Positions 18,228-27,734 of a stretch of 64,000 bases of DNA are shown here, one piece after another; the first letter of the stretch is position 1; the number at the start of each line of letters is the position of its first letter. Under the pieces are notes generated by a model. It saw only the letters and a list, made by a program, of their open reading frames with translations, was not told the origin of the DNA and did no database searches. A program made the translations under genes and the position numbers. Location: the NCBI RefSeq assembly GCF_000967655.1, contig NZ_JXYA01000001.1, positions 62,001 to 126,000 of the forward strand, given 5' to 3'. The DNA is from Pseudoalteromonas rubra. Lineage in GTDB: Bacteria > Pseudomonadota > Gammaproteobacteria > Enterobacterales > Alteromonadaceae.

Positions 18228-20570
18228 TCAACCACAACCAGGCCGGGGATTGAACTCTTCAATGCGGATAGGCAGCTGAATGGTCGGTCCGCAATGGGGT
18301 GCAGCCTGCTCACCGGTTTGTTCATTGACGAATGCCCAGCGCACACCTGTCGGGCGCTGATCGGCAATGGCCTGCGGGTTGAGCGGTTTTAAGTAGCGAA
18401 TATACAGCTCCAGTGCCCCACGCCCGCCTGTCAGCTTGGCCGGCTTGTTATCGTCGCGACCGATCCAGGTGACCGTCACGGTATTGTGATCAAAACCGGC
18501 AAACCAGCTGTCTCTTAGCTCATTACTTGTACCTGTTTTACCTGCCAGCTGAATGGAAGGGAAATGGCGATTCAGGCGTTTTGCCGTGCCGCTCTTGGTT
18601 ACGCGCTTGAGTCCGTAGCGCGTCATATACATGGCTTCCTGAGAGAATCGGGACTGTTTGGCAACGCGATGCTGATACAAACGTTTGCCTGTGGTGTTGG
18701 TAATAGCTGAGATACTTGTCAGGGGCGCGTAACGGCCATTGGCAGCCAGCGTGGTATACATCTGCGCCACGTCAAAACTGGATAACTCAACGGCCCCCAG
18801 CAACATAGAAGGATACAAAGGAATATCACTGTCGACCCCCAGCTGCGCCATGGTGCGGGCAACCGTATCTACGCCGACATCCAGACCGAGATTAACGGCC
18901 GGAATATTAATACTTTCACTAAACGCCCGATACAAAGGTACCGAGCCCCGAAAGGTATGATCAAAGTTTTCGGGCTGCCAGGTTTTCCCTGCTGCATTGG
19001 TCACCTGCAACGGCGCATCCTCCAGCAAGGTGCCCAGGTTGTAGTCTGGCAGCTCCAGTGCCGACAGGTAAATTGCCGGTTTGACCAAAGAGCCAACATT
19101 ACGGCGAGTATCCAGTACCCGGTTAAATCCGGAATAGCGCAACTGACGCCCGGCGACCAAGGCAGACACACCACTTTTTTTTGTGTTCACAGAAATCATA
19201 CCCACTTCGAGCTGGGCGGTGGAGAAACGTCGTTCCAGATAAGGTAAGCCCTCACTAACCGCGTCTTCCATGGCTGACTGCTTTTGCAGATCAAAATAGG
19301 TGAATACACGGATCCCTGCATTGATGACGTTTTCATCAGGCAGCAAGCGTTGCAGCTCTCTATTCACCAGCTCCAGATACCCCGGGTAGGTCTGCATCAG
19401 GCTTTCTTTTAACGGTTGAATATCAATAGGCCGCTCCAGAGCCTGACGGTATTCACCTGTGGTGATCAGGCCGTTTTCGGCCATCAGCCGCAATACCAGA
19501 TCGCGCCGCTCCATGGTTCGCTCCGGATAGCGGCGGGGATTATAGTAAGACGGACCTTTCACCATAGCCACTAACATGGCTATCTGATCAAATTCCAGCT
19601 CATCAACGGGTTTTGCAAAGTAAAATTCGGCGGCCAGCCCCATGCCATGCACGCCCTGATTATAGGCCTGACCCAGATAAACCTCGTTAAGATAGGCTTC
19701 GAGGATCTCGTCCTTACTGTAGCGAAAATCCAGGATCAGAGCGATAAAGGCTTCGTTGATTTTGCGCAGTAATGAGCGCTCCCGAGTCAGGTAGAAGTTT
19801 TTAGCCAACTGCTGAGTCAGGGTACTGCCGCCCTGCACCGTGCGCCCGGCACGAATATTGTGATACAAAGCACGCATAATGGACCAGACCGACACCCCGT
19901 GGTGTTCGTAGAAGGCCCTATCCTCAACCACCAGCAAAGTGTCTTTAAGGATCCCCGGTATTTTATCCAGCGGCACAAATTCGCGGTCCTGACGACTTTC
20001 ATTACCTATTCGGGCTATTTGCACCGGTTCCAGCCGGGCAGCTTCAATGCGCCGCCCCTGCTCATTGACTATGCTGGCCAGCTTCTTACCGGCAAAGTTG
20101 AGGGTAAAAACACGCGCCTGTTCAACCCCGTCATAAAATTCAAAAGTCCGCCGGTAAACTGTGATTGTACGGCCCTGAACCACGAACTGGCCGGTATGTT
20201 TGATGCGGTTAACCCGGGAGTAATTGAGTCGTTCCAGCTCCCAGATCACCTCCTGCTCAGCCAGATACTGATCCGGATAAAACGACATAGCCCGGGCATA
20301 CACTTGTACAGGTAACTGCCACTTATTGCCTTCAAACTGACGGCTGACTTTCGCATCCAGATAAACCACGTAACCGGCAACCGCAAACACCATGGCCAGA
20401 CTGAGCTTCCAGCACAATGACCACAAGGAGCTCAGCATTCGACTGCGAAAAGCGCGCAAGCGCTGGCGAAACGAAGTCGCAGAAGAAGAAGTGCGTTTTT
20501 TGCCAGATTTGGCTGGAGTTTTACGAGTGGACTTGCGCGGTTTGCCTGGTGCTTTTTTATTGTCTGCCAT
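18228..20570 (-). CDS. mrcB: PBP1b, bifunctional peptidoglycan synthase
   Basis: Class A penicillin-binding protein that polymerises lipid II and cross-links peptides. The order is a very basic cytoplasmic tail (1-50), one membrane helix (about 53-72), a UB2H-type region, a GT51 glycosyltransferase with Glu216 (V-V-E-D-R-A-F) and Glu273, and a transpeptidase with the S-L-V-K motif (Ser494, Lys497), S-I-N and K-T-G-T. The 57-residue gap between the two Glu equals that in E. coli PBP1b. At 780 residues it is slightly shorter than E. coli (844). It converges with the chemoreceptor gene. Confidence 0.97.
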   Translation of the reverse strand: MADNKKAPGKPRKSTRKTPAKSGKKRTSSSATSFRQRLRAFRSRMLSSLWSLCWKLSLAMVFAVAGYVVYLDAKVSRQFEGNKWQLPVQVYARAMSFYPDQYLAEQEVIWELERLNYSRVNRIKHTGQFVVQGRTITVYRRTFEFYDGVEQARVFTLNFAGKKLASIVNEQGRRIEAARLEPVQIARIGNESRQDREFVPLDKIPGILKDTLLVVEDRAFYEHHGVSVWSIMRALYHNIRAGRTVQGGSTLTQQLAKNFYLTRERSLLRKINEAFIALILDFRYSKDEILEAYLNEVYLGQAYNQGVHGMGLAAEFYFAKPVDELEFDQIAMLVAMVKGPSYYNPRRYPERTMERRDLVLRLMAENGLITTGEYRQALERPIDIQPLKESLMQTYPGYLELVNRELQRLLPDENVINAGIRVFTYFDLQKQSAMEDAVSEGLPYLERRFSTAQLEVGMISVNTKKSGVSALVAGRQLRYSGFNRVLDTRRNVGSLVKPAIYLSALELPDYNLGTLLEDAPLQVTNAAGKTWQPENFDHTFRGSVPLYRAFSESINIPAVNLGLDVGVDTVARTMAQLGVDSDIPLYPSMLLGAVELSSFDVAQMYTTLAANGRYAPLTSISAITNTTGKRLYQHRVAKQSRFSQEAMYMTRYGLKRVTKSGTAKRLNRHFPSIQLAGKTGTSNELRDSWFAGFDHNTVTVTWIGRDDNKPAKLTGGRGALELYIRYLKPLNPQAIADQRPTGVRWAFVNEQTGEQAAPHCGPTIQLPIRIEEFNPRPGCG

Positions 20571-20633
20571 CGACCATGAAATGCTTACTGAGAGTGAATA
20601 GATGCTAGATTATCTCAGATTAACGGTCGCTTA

Positions 20634-20667
20634 AACCAAAAAGCGCAATGAGCCGCGCTTTTTGGTT
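20634..20667 (-). terminator. Terminator of glnK-amtB
   Basis: AACCAAAAAGCGC and GCGCTTTTTGGTT form a 13-bp stem with an 8-base loop, starting 10 bases after the amtB stop. The T-rich arm lies inside the stem on either strand. Confidence 0.8.
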
Positions 20668-20676
20668 ATTTCTTAT

Positions 20677-21906
20677 TTACTTATTGCGAATGGTCACAAA
20701 TTCCGGATACGCATCGATACCACAGTCATGCTGATCCATGCCACTGAGTTCTTCTTCTTCACCAACCCGGATCCCCATCAGGGTTTTAATGATCCCCCAG
20801 ACGATGTAAGACGCGATAAACACAAAACCCAGTATGGTCACAAGTCCAATGGCCTGCGTCATAAAGCTGGCATCGCTGTTAGAGAAAGGCACCATCATAA
20901 TTCCCAGCGCGCCGCACACACCGTGCACCGAAATGGCCCCCACAGGGTCATCAATACGCAGCTTATCAAGCGCAACTATGCTGAATACCACCAAAGAGCC
21001 ACCCAGCATGCCCAAAATGCAGGCCAGTACAGGCGTAGGCGATGCCGGCTCCGCAGTAATGGTGACCAGGCCTGCCAATGCGCCATTGAGGATCATGGTC
21101 AGGTCGGCTTTTTTCCACATCAGTTTGCACACCACCAACGCAGCAATGGCACCGGCAGCCGCCGCCGCATTGGTATTCACCATGATCTGACTGACGGCGA
21201 TGGCGTTGCTTTTATCTGCTAAAAACAGTTGCGAGCCGCCGTTAAAACCAAACCAGCCCATCCACAAAATAAAGGTACCCAGTGTGGCCAGGGGTAAGTT
21301 TGAACCCGGAATTGGGTAGATTTCACCGTTTTTACCATATTTCCCCTTACGCGCACCAAGCAGTAAAACACCTGCCAGTGCCGCTGCTGCACCTGCCCCA
21401 TGCACAATCGCGGACCCTGCAAAATCAACAAAGCCCATCTCAGATAAGAATCCGGCGCCCCAGGTCCAGTACCCTTCAATTGGATAGATAAGCCCAGTCA
21501 GCACCACTGTAAACAGCAAAAAGGCCCACAGCTTCATACGTTCAGCGACCGCACCGGATACAATCGACATGGCGGTTGCCACGAACACCACCTGAAAGAA
21601 GAAATCTGACTCCAGCGCATGGTCTGCATCTGCGGCCGCACTGCCAATCAGCGCGCCAAAGTTCGGGACTACGCCGCCTTCGACATTATCCACATACATG
21701 ATGTTGTAGCCGACCAGTAAAAACATGGTACAGGCAATGGCATACAGGGCGACGTTTTTAGTGAGGATCTCCGTGGTATTTTTAGAGCGCACCAGCCCGG
21801 CTTCGAGCATGGCAAAACCTGCCGCCATCCACATCACCAGAATACCGGAGACCAGAAAGTAAAAGGTGTTCAGAGAGAATTGTAGTTCTATTACCGTGTT
21901 TTCCAT
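20677..21906 (-). CDS. amtB: AmtB, ammonium transporter
   Basis: Trimeric inner-membrane ammonium channel of the Amt/Rh family. The 409-residue protein has about 11 hydrophobic helices and carries the twin pore histidines in S-A-I-V-H-G-A-G and I-S-V-H-G-V-C-G. Unlike E. coli AmtB it lacks an obvious cleaved signal peptide. It lies 11 bases downstream of glnK, the standard glnK-amtB pairing, in which GlnK docks onto AmtB to close it when nitrogen is plentiful. Transcription should come from the sigma-54-type promoter upstream of glnK. Confidence 0.97.
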   Translation of the reverse strand: MENTVIELQFSLNTFYFLVSGILVMWMAAGFAMLEAGLVRSKNTTEILTKNVALYAIACTMFLLVGYNIMYVDNVEGGVVPNFGALIGSAAADADHALESDFFFQVVFVATAMSIVSGAVAERMKLWAFLLFTVVLTGLIYPIEGYWTWGAGFLSEMGFVDFAGSAIVHGAGAAAALAGVLLLGARKGKYGKNGEIYPIPGSNLPLATLGTFILWMGWFGFNGGSQLFLADKSNAIAVSQIMVNTNAAAAAGAIAALVVCKLMWKKADLTMILNGALAGLVTITAEPASPTPVLACILGMLGGSLVVFSIVALDKLRIDDPVGAISVHGVCGALGIMMVPFSNSDASFMTQAIGLVTILGFVFIASYIVWGIIKTLMGIRVGEEEELSGMDQHDCGIDAYPEFVTIRNK

Positions 21907-21917
21907 TGTATCGCCCC

Positions 21918-22343
<426 letters not shown>

Positions 22344-22378
22344 TTAGCGTATTTGTAGGGGGCTACAGAAACAACAAA

Positions 22379-22395
22379 CGCACCGTGCTGGTGCG
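22379..22395 (-). promoter_or_regulatory. NtrC-like enhancer site, proximal
   Basis: CGCACCGTGCTGGTGCG is a dyad matching the NtrC consensus TGCACCA-N3-TGGTGCA at most positions. Its centre is about 99 bases upstream of the predicted sigma-54 start. The same dyad could be read as a hairpin, but its position and partner site favour an enhancer. Confidence 0.65.
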
Positions 22396-22408
22396 CTTAT
22401 TTTTTGTC

Positions 22409-22425
22409 TGACTTGAAATGGTGCA
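22409..22425 (-). promoter_or_regulatory. NtrC-like enhancer site, distal
   Basis: TGACTTGAAATGGTGCA matches 13 of 17 positions of the glnA-type NtrC site, with a perfect right half TGGTGCA. Its centre is 30 bases from the proximal site, close to three helical turns, as for the paired NtrC sites upstream of E. coli glnA. Confidence 0.6.
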
Positions 22426-22449
22426 AAGTGGTGATTAGTAAGTGGTCGT

Positions 22450-23685
22450 TTAGCTTTCACTCACCATAACACAATTGCGCTGCGCTTCTTTCGCCTGGTA
22501 AAGCGCATTGTCTGCAGCGCGCATAACGTCACTGAGGGTGGCTTTATCGCATCGGGCAATGCCGACACTGAGAGTACAATGCAGCGCCTGGTCCTGGATC
22601 ATAAACTGGGTATTGGCAAAGCGCTCTCTGAAGTCCTGACAACTGTCTTTGGCCACGCTCAGATCATTGCCCGGCATCAGTACTGCAAACTCTTCCCCGC
22701 CCACCCGGGCAACTAAGCAGTGGTTGAATGAACTATTCAGCAATTCAGCGGCCTGGGACAAGACTTTGTCACCGCCAAGATGACCATACTCATCATTGAT
22801 TGCTTTGAAGTGGTCGAGATCCAGCAAAGCCAGTGTAAACTGGTCTGGCTTATTTTTTAAAACCTTATCCATGTGCTGGCAAAAATAGCGACGATTGTAG
22901 AGACCTGTCAGAAAATCCCGATGCGCATACTCTTTAATGTCGGCTATCAGGTTTAGCTGATCCATAGTTTGCATCACCCGACAATGGAACTCTTCATTCA
23001 TAAAGGGTTTCGTCAAAAAGTCATTCGCGCCGTACTTGATGAACTTGGCAGACAGGCCGTGACTTCCGGCACCGGACAAGCCAATGATGGCCAGATCATC
23101 GCGCCCGCGACTGTTACGCACCGCTTTTACCAGCTCAAAGCCGTCCATCGTGGGCATAGCATAATCTGTCAGCAAGAGTTTGATCTCGGGCTTAGCGTTG
23201 AGCATATTTAATGCCTGCTCGCCATCTTGCGCTTCAAACACCGTAAACAACTGCTTTTCTAGCATCTGGCGCATCACCGCCCGGCTGATCATCGAGTCAT
23301 CGGCGATCAACGCCTGACACCCTTCATTGCGCAGTAAACGCGATACCAGCTTGATGGCATACAAATAAGAGTCGCGGTTGTCCTTAATCACATAATCGAC
23401 GACCCCCATCTCAAGCATCTGCTGACGACTGTATTCATCGATTTTGGATGTCAGCACCACAGTGGGCACATTGCGGCTTAAAGTGAGTTGCACTACCTCG
23501 CCATCAGAGGCGTCTGGTAAGGTCAGGTCAACCAGTGCCAGGGTGTAATGTTGGCTCTCGAGTAATGCCTGGGTCTCTTTCAGTGACCAGGCAAAATCGA
23601 TTTCCACATCCAGGTGTTGTGACGCAAGGTGGCGAAGGATCTGCTGCACTACCTTACTGTCTTCGACGATTAATACTCTTTGCAT
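22450..23685 (-). CDS. REC-REC-GGDEF response regulator (diguanylate cyclase)
   Basis: A 411-residue PleD-like regulator predicted to make cyclic di-GMP. The first receiver domain has phospho-acceptor Asp53 and the second Asp174 with Lys226. The GGDEF domain has an intact active site G-G-E-E-F at 329-333. The R-x-x-D inhibitory site expected nine residues earlier is absent, so product inhibition through that site is unlikely. No histidine kinase lies next to it. Its 3' end abuts the glnK control region, and no separate terminator was recognised. Confidence 0.93.
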   Translation of the reverse strand: MQRVLIVEDSKVVQQILRHLASQHLDVEIDFAWSLKETQALLESQHYTLALVDLTLPDASDGEVVQLTLSRNVPTVVLTSKIDEYSRQQMLEMGVVDYVIKDNRDSYLYAIKLVSRLLRNEGCQALIADDSMISRAVMRQMLEKQLFTVFEAQDGEQALNMLNAKPEIKLLLTDYAMPTMDGFELVKAVRNSRGRDDLAIIGLSGAGSHGLSAKFIKYGANDFLTKPFMNEEFHCRVMQTMDQLNLIADIKEYAHRDFLTGLYNRRYFCQHMDKVLKNKPDQFTLALLDLDHFKAINDEYGHLGGDKVLSQAAELLNSSFNHCLVARVGGEEFAVLMPGNDLSVAKDSCQDFRERFANTQFMIQDQALHCTLSVGIARCDKATLSDVMRAADNALYQAKEAQRNCVMVSES

Positions 23686-24022
23686 TACTATGCTCTACTA
23701 AAACTACGAGAAAAGGGAAGAGATACAAGAATTTAACAGCGCTAAATACTTTCATACTACGGACATAAGGATTAAATATACGCGATTTCTGTGACAAAAA
23801 AAACTCGCCCTTCAATTAATTTGTAAACAGGTGGAAACGGATAGACGTCAACCCTCCGTTTACCTCGCCTAAAACAGATACAAAAAACAAACCATTTGGA
23901 CACAAGTATTAACACCTTCGCTCGGGTAGCCTATTTTTTGGCTGTTAGTCTCAAGTTCTTTGAATTCTGCGCAGGATGGGTCTTAAATGTGCCAATTCAT
24001 TTCATCAAAAAATTAAAAAAAC
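23686..24022. other. Divergent intergenic region with an imperfect dyad
   Basis: 337 bases between the GGDEF regulator and the S10 peptidase, which are divergent. AAACGGA (23835-23841) pairs with TCCGTTT (23855-23861), extended by AGGT (23829-23832) and ACCT (23862-23865) with a two-base bulge. The last 20 bases before the peptidase gene are nearly all A/T. No protein-coding frame is convincing. Confidence 0.5.
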
Positions 24023-25549
24023 ATGTTGTTGAAGCCATTACTGTTCGCACTTTCTGCGACCTTACTTACCACGCTCCCTCACAAAGCATTGGCACAAGCC
24101 GATACCCAGGGTCAGCTAACCCAACAAATTGATGCGCAGGTCATCACAGAGCATAAAGGGACCTTTAACGGGGAGCGCCTCTCCTATACAGCAATCACAG
24201 GCACTCAGCCTGTGTGGGATAAAGCGGGTCACCCAATCGCAACGCTGCACTACACTTACTATAAAAAGAACAAAGTGAAAGATCCTGCCACCCGCCCGCT
24301 GCTGATCTCATTCAATGGCGGACCGGGCTCAGCCTCGGTTTGGATGCACATTGCTTACACTGGCCCCCGAGTGCTAAAAATCGATGATGAAGGCTACCCA
24401 ATGCAGCCCTACGGTCTGAAAGACAATCCGGATTCGGTGCTGGATGTCGCCGATATTCTGTTTGTGAACCCGGTCAATACCGGCTACTCCCGCGTGCTGC
24501 CCGAACAAGACGGTACAATGGCCGACAAACAGACTCTGCAAAAACGATTTTTTGGTGTGAATGCCGATATTGAGTATCTGGCTGGGTGGCTGAATACCTT
24601 CATTAACCGTCATGGCCGTGCACTGTCGCCAAAATTTTTGATCGGTGAAAGCTATGGCACAACTCGCGTTTCTGGCCTCGCCCATGAGCTACAAAACAAG
24701 CAATGGCTATTCCTCAACGGTGTCGTGCTGGTGTCTCCGACGGATATTGGCATTAAACGTCAGGGGCCGGTAAAAAGCGCCAACCGGCTACCGTATTTTG
24801 CTGCAACCGCCTGGTATCACAAGGCGCTGCCAGAAGCTTTACAAAAGCAGGACCTGCTGAGCGTACTTAAGCAGGTGGAAGCTTATACCTTAGATCATTA
24901 CTTGCCCGCGTTAGCCAAAGGCGCCATGTTGAGCGAGCAGACACGCCAGGAAGTAGCAAAACAAGTCGCGTACTTCAGTGGCCTGTCACAGCAGTTCGTA
25001 CTGCAAAATAACCTCGACATCCCCAATCACGCTTTCTGGAAAGAGCTGCTGCGCGAGCGTGGCTATACGGTCGGTCGCCTCGATTCCCGTTATCTGGGGA
25101 TTGATAAACGCGATGCGGGCGAAGGCCCTGACTATTGGCCGGAGCTGGACGCCTGGCTGCATGCCTTTACACCCGCTATCAATCACTATTTCCGTCACGA
25201 GCTGAACTATAAAACGGACATCAAATATAATATGTTTGGCGATGTACGCCCCTGGGATCGCAGCAACAACGAAGTGGGTGAACAGTTGCGCCTGTCCATG
25301 GCAAAAAACCCCTACCTGAATGTGATGGTGCAGTCGGGTTATTATGATGGTGCGACTAATTACTTTGATGGTAAGTACAACCTCTGGCACCTCGATCCCA
25401 GCGGTAAAATGCAGCACAGGTTGCGCTTTAAGGGTTATCGCTCGGGTCATATGATGTACCTGCGTCGTCCGGACCTTACCCAAGCCAATCAGGACTTGCG
25501 CGAATTCATTACCGACTCACTCAAATACAACCAATCAGCGAAATATTAA
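24023..25549 (+). CDS. Secreted S10-family serine carboxypeptidase
   Basis: A 508-residue protein with a signal peptide of about 25 residues (cut near A-L-A-Q-A), so it is periplasmic or secreted. The S10 fold is shown by F-N-G-G-P-G-S (97-103, oxyanion region), the nucleophile elbow G-E-S-Y-G with Ser210, and the catalytic His476 in S-G-H-M-M-Y. The Asp is probably that of S-G-Y-Y-D-G-A-T. S10 enzymes remove C-terminal residues at acidic pH. The region before the ATG is A-rich with no clear ribosome-binding site. It is transcribed alone. Confidence 0.9.
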   Translation: MLLKPLLFALSATLLTTLPHKALAQADTQGQLTQQIDAQVITEHKGTFNGERLSYTAITGTQPVWDKAGHPIATLHYTYYKKNKVKDPATRPLLISFNGGPGSASVWMHIAYTGPRVLKIDDEGYPMQPYGLKDNPDSVLDVADILFVNPVNTGYSRVLPEQDGTMADKQTLQKRFFGVNADIEYLAGWLNTFINRHGRALSPKFLIGESYGTTRVSGLAHELQNKQWLFLNGVVLVSPTDIGIKRQGPVKSANRLPYFAATAWYHKALPEALQKQDLLSVLKQVEAYTLDHYLPALAKGAMLSEQTRQEVAKQVAYFSGLSQQFVLQNNLDIPNHAFWKELLRERGYTVGRLDSRYLGIDKRDAGEGPDYWPELDAWLHAFTPAINHYFRHELNYKTDIKYNMFGDVRPWDRSNNEVGEQLRLSMAKNPYLNVMVQSGYYDGATNYFDGKYNLWHLDPSGKMQHRLRFKGYRSGHMMYLRRPDLTQANQDLREFITDSLKYNQSAKY

Positions 25550-25570
25550 ACACAGCGAATGACCAACATA

Positions 25571-25590
25571 CGGCGCCCACTTAGGCGCCG
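25571..25590 (+). terminator. Terminator of the S10 peptidase gene
   Basis: CGGCGCC-CACTTA-GGCGCCG followed by TTTTTC, 22 bases after the stop codon; a classical intrinsic terminator. Confidence 0.9.
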
Positions 25591-25774
25591 TTTTTCTTTC
25601 TCTTACGGCGTGCACAGATAACTTCACACACAGAATGGAAAAGTTAGGTATACTCAAAACAACAATTGACGATGTCCACGTTTTTTATTCCGCTTACCCA
25701 GCAATAAGTTAACAACAATTCGCCGGGAACTAGCATGAATAATGGACCCGAAGTAATGATATTGAGGGAACCTC

Positions 25775-26317
25775 ATGAGCGAGCAATTTCGCGTAGTGTT
25801 TTCCGGCTTTAAGCCAGGTACTGACAGCCAGGCAGCCACAGAGCAACTCGCAGCAAAACTAAAAGTGTCAGCACAGAAGGTGGCCGACTTCACCACAGGT
25901 AAACCCCTGTTTGGCCCCGCAGACAAACAAAAGTGCCTTAAACAGGCTAAGTTACTGGCCGTGTATGGGATCCAAAGTAAGCTGCAATCGCAGTCTCAAC
26001 CCGTTGCGGGCTCTGACACAGCGCAAAATGCGGCCAACGAGCGCGTATTCGATGCGCTCGACTACATTACCAGCAGCCTGATCCGCATTGAAGAAAAGTT
26101 GGATGAGCTGGAGCAACGCATCGACGGCAAACAAGTCAAAGATGAGCAGCATGAAGAAGATGAGTGGGAAGATGAGCCGCTGTTCAGCGAACTGGAACTC
26201 GACAGTGAGCCGCCCAAGCGCTCTAAAAAGCTCCTGTACATCTTGCTGTCACTATTAGTGTTGCTACTGGTTGTTCTGGGGATCAGCCTTGCTTTTCCTG
26301 AGTTGGTGCCTGTGTAA
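25775..26317 (+). CDS. Unknown tail-anchored membrane protein
   Basis: A 180-residue protein that I do not recognise. The N-terminal ~70 residues look like a small folded domain (V-V-F-S-G-F-K-P-G, K-L-K-V-S-A-Q-K-V). They are followed by a helical, coiled-coil-like segment (I-R-I-E-E-K-L-D-E-L-E-Q-R-I), an acidic stretch (about 125-145), a basic patch P-K-R-S-K-K and a C-terminal membrane helix (about 153-174). A cytoplasmic domain anchored by the tail is likely. GAGGGAA precedes the ATG. Its stop overlaps the next start (TAATG), so it is coupled to the folate gene. Confidence 0.75.
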   Translation: MSEQFRVVFSGFKPGTDSQAATEQLAAKLKVSAQKVADFTTGKPLFGPADKQKCLKQAKLLAVYGIQSKLQSQSQPVAGSDTAQNAANERVFDALDYITSSLIRIEEKLDELEQRIDGKQVKDEQHEEDEWEDEPLFSELELDSEPPKRSKKLLYILLSLLVLLLVVLGISLAFPELVPV

Positions 26318-26934
26318 TGAAAACAAATTCACTCTCAGATGAAAAAATCACAACATCAAGGAAAGAAATTAGAAATATTATTAGAAAATTGCGTAACAGC
26401 CTGACAGAAGAACAACAAAAAGAGGCTGAACAAAATTTAACTATTAATTTTTCTCAACATGTGAAACTCCCTAAAAACGCCCGTATCGGGGTCTACCTTG
26501 AAAATGATGGAGAGCTGAGAACTAACCTTTTAATTCAAACACTTTGGTCTAAAGGTATGGACCTCTATTTACCGGTTATTCACCCCTTCAGCGGCGTCAC
26601 TTTGCTCTTTCAGCAGTATGAAAAAAACTCACCCATGAGGCAGAATCGCTATGCTATCTTAGAGCCAGAGTTAAATTGTAGCCACATTTGCCCGCTGGCG
26701 CAGCTAGATTACCTGCTGCTCCCGCTCGTCGCATTTGACGACGCCGGCAACCGCCTCGGGATGGGCGGTGGTTACTATGATCGCACGCTGGCGCGTTATT
26801 ATCGTGAACAGTGGCAACAGCCTAAATTGATAGGTCTGGCCCATGACTGTCAAAAGGTGGCAGCCCTGCCAACCGAAGCCTGGGATGTGCCTCTGCCAAC
26901 CATAATCACGCCACAACAATGCTATCAGTGGTAA
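26317..26934 (+). CDS. fau: 5-formyltetrahydrofolate cyclo-ligase
   Basis: Converts 5-formyl-THF to 5,10-methenyl-THF with ATP, recycling a folate storage form. The 205-residue protein has the family signature G-M-G-G-G-Y-Y-D-R-T-L near residue 148 and the N-terminal K-x-x-x-R-x-x-x-R-K-L-R region. Its first 240 bases are clearly richer in A and T than the neighbours. In many gammaproteobacteria this gene follows zapA and the 6S RNA gene; neither is seen here, and the upstream partner is the unknown tail-anchored protein. Confidence 0.93.
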   Translation: MKTNSLSDEKITTSRKEIRNIIRKLRNSLTEEQQKEAEQNLTINFSQHVKLPKNARIGVYLENDGELRTNLLIQTLWSKGMDLYLPVIHPFSGVTLLFQQYEKNSPMRQNRYAILEPELNCSHICPLAQLDYLLLPLVAFDDAGNRLGMGGGYYDRTLARYYREQWQQPKLIGLAHDCQKVAALPTEAWDVPLPTIITPQQCYQW

Positions 26935-26951
26935 TGTAAGCGTTACCACTG
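26926..26951 (+). terminator. Hairpin over the fau stop codon
   Basis: CAGTGGTAA and TTACCACTG form a perfect 9-bp stem with an 8-base loop that includes the fau stop codon. No T-run follows. Confidence 0.45.
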
Positions 26952-27068
26952 GATCATAACCGAAAGCATCCGATCATAAATTCCACCATTAGTGGCATCT
27001 GACATACTTTTTTTGTGCTTTGAGCGTATAATTGCGAGCGAATAATCAACTAAAACAGTGATCGCGTT

Positions 27069-27722
27069 ATGACTCAAGATGAAATGAAAAAAGCAGCTGC
27101 CTGGGCGGCGTTACAGTATGTTGAAGCCGGCACAGTAGTCGGCGTAGGCACAGGCTCTACCGTCAACCACTTTATCGATGCGCTGGGCAGTGTCAAAGAC
27201 ACCATTAAAGGTGCCGTCTCTAGCTCCGAGGCATCAACTGAAAAGCTCAAGGCGCTGGGTATCGACGTGTTTGAGCTCAATGATGTGTCTGAGCTGGACA
27301 TTTATGTCGATGGTGCGGATGAAATTAATGCACACAATCAGATGATCAAAGGCGGCGGTGCGGCGCTGACGCGCGAAAAAATCGTGGCAGCGGTTGCCAG
27401 ACAGTTTATCTGTATTGTCGACAACACTAAGCATGTCGATGCGCTGGGACAATTTCCTTTACCGGTTGAAGTGATCCCAATGGCGCGCAGCTATGTAGCC
27501 CGTGAGTTGCTTAAGCTGGGTGGCGATCCTGTCTATCGTCAGGGCGTTGTCACAGATAACGGCAATGTGATTTTGGATGTTCATGGATTATCCATCACAC
27601 AGGCAGCCGAACTGGAAGAAAAAATTAATCAAATCGTCGGTGTTGTTACCAATGGCTTGTTCGCTCAGCGCGGCGCCAACATCGTCATCACAGGGACCCC
27701 AGAGGGGCCACAAATTAAGTAA
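27069..27722 (+). CDS. rpiA: RpiA, ribose-5-phosphate isomerase A
   Basis: Interconverts ribose-5-phosphate and ribulose-5-phosphate in the pentose phosphate pathway. The 217-residue protein aligns without gaps to the E. coli numbering at the active site: Asp81, Asp84, Lys94 and Glu103, with the phosphate loop G-T-G-S-T at 28-32. serA follows after 12 bases on the same strand, the same neighbour as in E. coli, though there the two genes are not so tightly packed. Confidence 0.98.
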   Translation: MTQDEMKKAAAWAALQYVEAGTVVGVGTGSTVNHFIDALGSVKDTIKGAVSSSEASTEKLKALGIDVFELNDVSELDIYVDGADEINAHNQMIKGGGAALTREKIVAAVARQFICIVDNTKHVDALGQFPLPVEVIPMARSYVARELLKLGGDPVYRQGVVTDNGNVILDVHGLSITQAAELEEKINQIVGVVTNGLFAQRGANIVITGTPEGPQIK

Positions 27723-27734
27723 CAGGAATGAGTC

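Noticed and set aside
25591..25774. Possible 6S RNA (ssrS) upstream of the 5-formyl-THF cyclo-ligase region
   Set aside because: The gap is about the right size, but I saw neither the closing stem nor the central bubble sequence of 6S RNA, and a protein gene lies between it and the ligase.
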